Shown here piece after piece: positions 16,241 through 16,394 of a DNA stretch of 16,394 bases. The stretch's first letter is position 1. Each line of letters opens with the position of its first letter. Made by a program: the position numbers and the translations under genes. The DNA comes from Caldilineaceae bacterium (GTDB lineage: Bacteria; Chloroflexota; Anaerolineae; Caldilineales; Caldilineaceae), in contig JAPKMW010000164.1 in assembly GCA_026645575.1 (NCBI GenBank), positions 1-16,394 of the forward strand, read 5' to 3'. The notes under the pieces were generated by a model. It did not search any database, was not told the DNA's origin, and saw only the letters and a program-made list of their open reading frames with translations.

Positions 16241-16247
16241 CTCCTTT
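16241..16247 (-). promoter_or_regulatory. Ribosome binding site deciding a TTG start for the SDR
   Basis: AAAGGAG is 6 nt upstream of TTG 16234. The longer ATG start at 16321 has no such sequence. Confidence 0.65.
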
Positions 16248-16349
16248 GACAAAGATGGGGTGGACAACCACTTCGTGCTATCCCCAATTTGTTGTTTGTA
16301 CTGGCTAAGGTTCCATGCCATTTGTGACAGGTTAAGGGTTAGGGAAAAT

Positions 16350-16355
16350 TGTCAA
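16350..16355 (-). promoter_or_regulatory. Possible -35 element of the SDR operon
   Basis: A perfect TTGACA reads on the minus strand about 115 nt upstream of the TTG start. No good -10 hexamer is found 16-18 nt after it (best is AACCTG-like), so this may be chance. If transcription starts here, the 5' leader would cover 16235 to about 16325. Confidence 0.2.
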
Positions 16356-16394
16356 ACTGAGAGACGAATAGTAATGTGAACGGATGAGTAAAAA

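Noticed and set aside
16235..16321. 29-residue extension of the SDR to an ATG
   Set aside because: No ribosome site at 16321, while AAAGGAG precedes TTG 16234 and the family start follows directly.

Overview
The window looks like chromosomal DNA from a member of the Chloroflexota, most likely the Anaerolineae/Caldilineales side. This is inference. It rests on secreted proteins built from InlB-like repeats that end in a short LPL-type tail, Thr/Pro linkers of the TPTATP kind, GC-rich genes with AGGAG ribosome binding sites and TTG starts, and long palindromes between genes. No RNA gene, CRISPR array, insertion sequence or origin was seen.

Left part (1-3972, plus strand): the 3' end of one secreted repeat protein, a 321-base gap rich in inverted repeats, then a complete 1133-residue surface or secreted protein. 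That protein has three lectin/concanavalin-like modules alternating with six InlB-like repeats. Its only six cysteines sit one per lectin module and one in the repeat directly after each. Both proteins end in the same kind of tail (LFLPLVSRR, LYLPLITK).

Middle part (4039-11349, minus strand, read right to left): iolD (trihydroxycyclohexanedione hydrolase), then a three-gene cassette, then mmsA/iolA (methylmalonate/malonate-semialdehyde dehydrogenase), then a Gfo/Idh/MocA sugar or inositol dehydrogenase. The metabolic genes are parts of myo-inositol (cyclitol) catabolism; iolB, iolC, iolE and a regulator are not in the window. The cassette encodes an ABC-type AAA ATPase, a DUF4276 protein with a TOPRIM-like E...DxD pattern, and a protein with a PD-(D/E)XK nuclease pattern. 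It reads as a split OLD/PARIS-like, possibly anti-phage module. It is locked into the operon: the first two genes overlap by 4 nt, the next gap is 4 nt, and mmsA starts 1 nt after the cassette's last stop.

Right part (11477-16234, minus strand): a compact four-gene operon in the order SDR oxidoreductase, MazG-like protein, membrane-anchored S49 (SppA-like) peptidase, and a large secreted protein with two GldG/DUF4350-like domains. The spacings are 17, -4 and 2 nt.

Five of the gaps longer than about 60 nt hold long hairpins (13 to 31 bp stems), none followed by a clear U-tract. The one internal non-Watson-Crick pair in each of two of them is a G-U wobble in the RNA of the upstream gene, which suggests selection as RNA 3' ends. 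The most promising points are the ATPase-TOPRIM-nuclease cassette inside the inositol cluster, the six-cysteine design of the surface protein, and the shared C-terminal tail.
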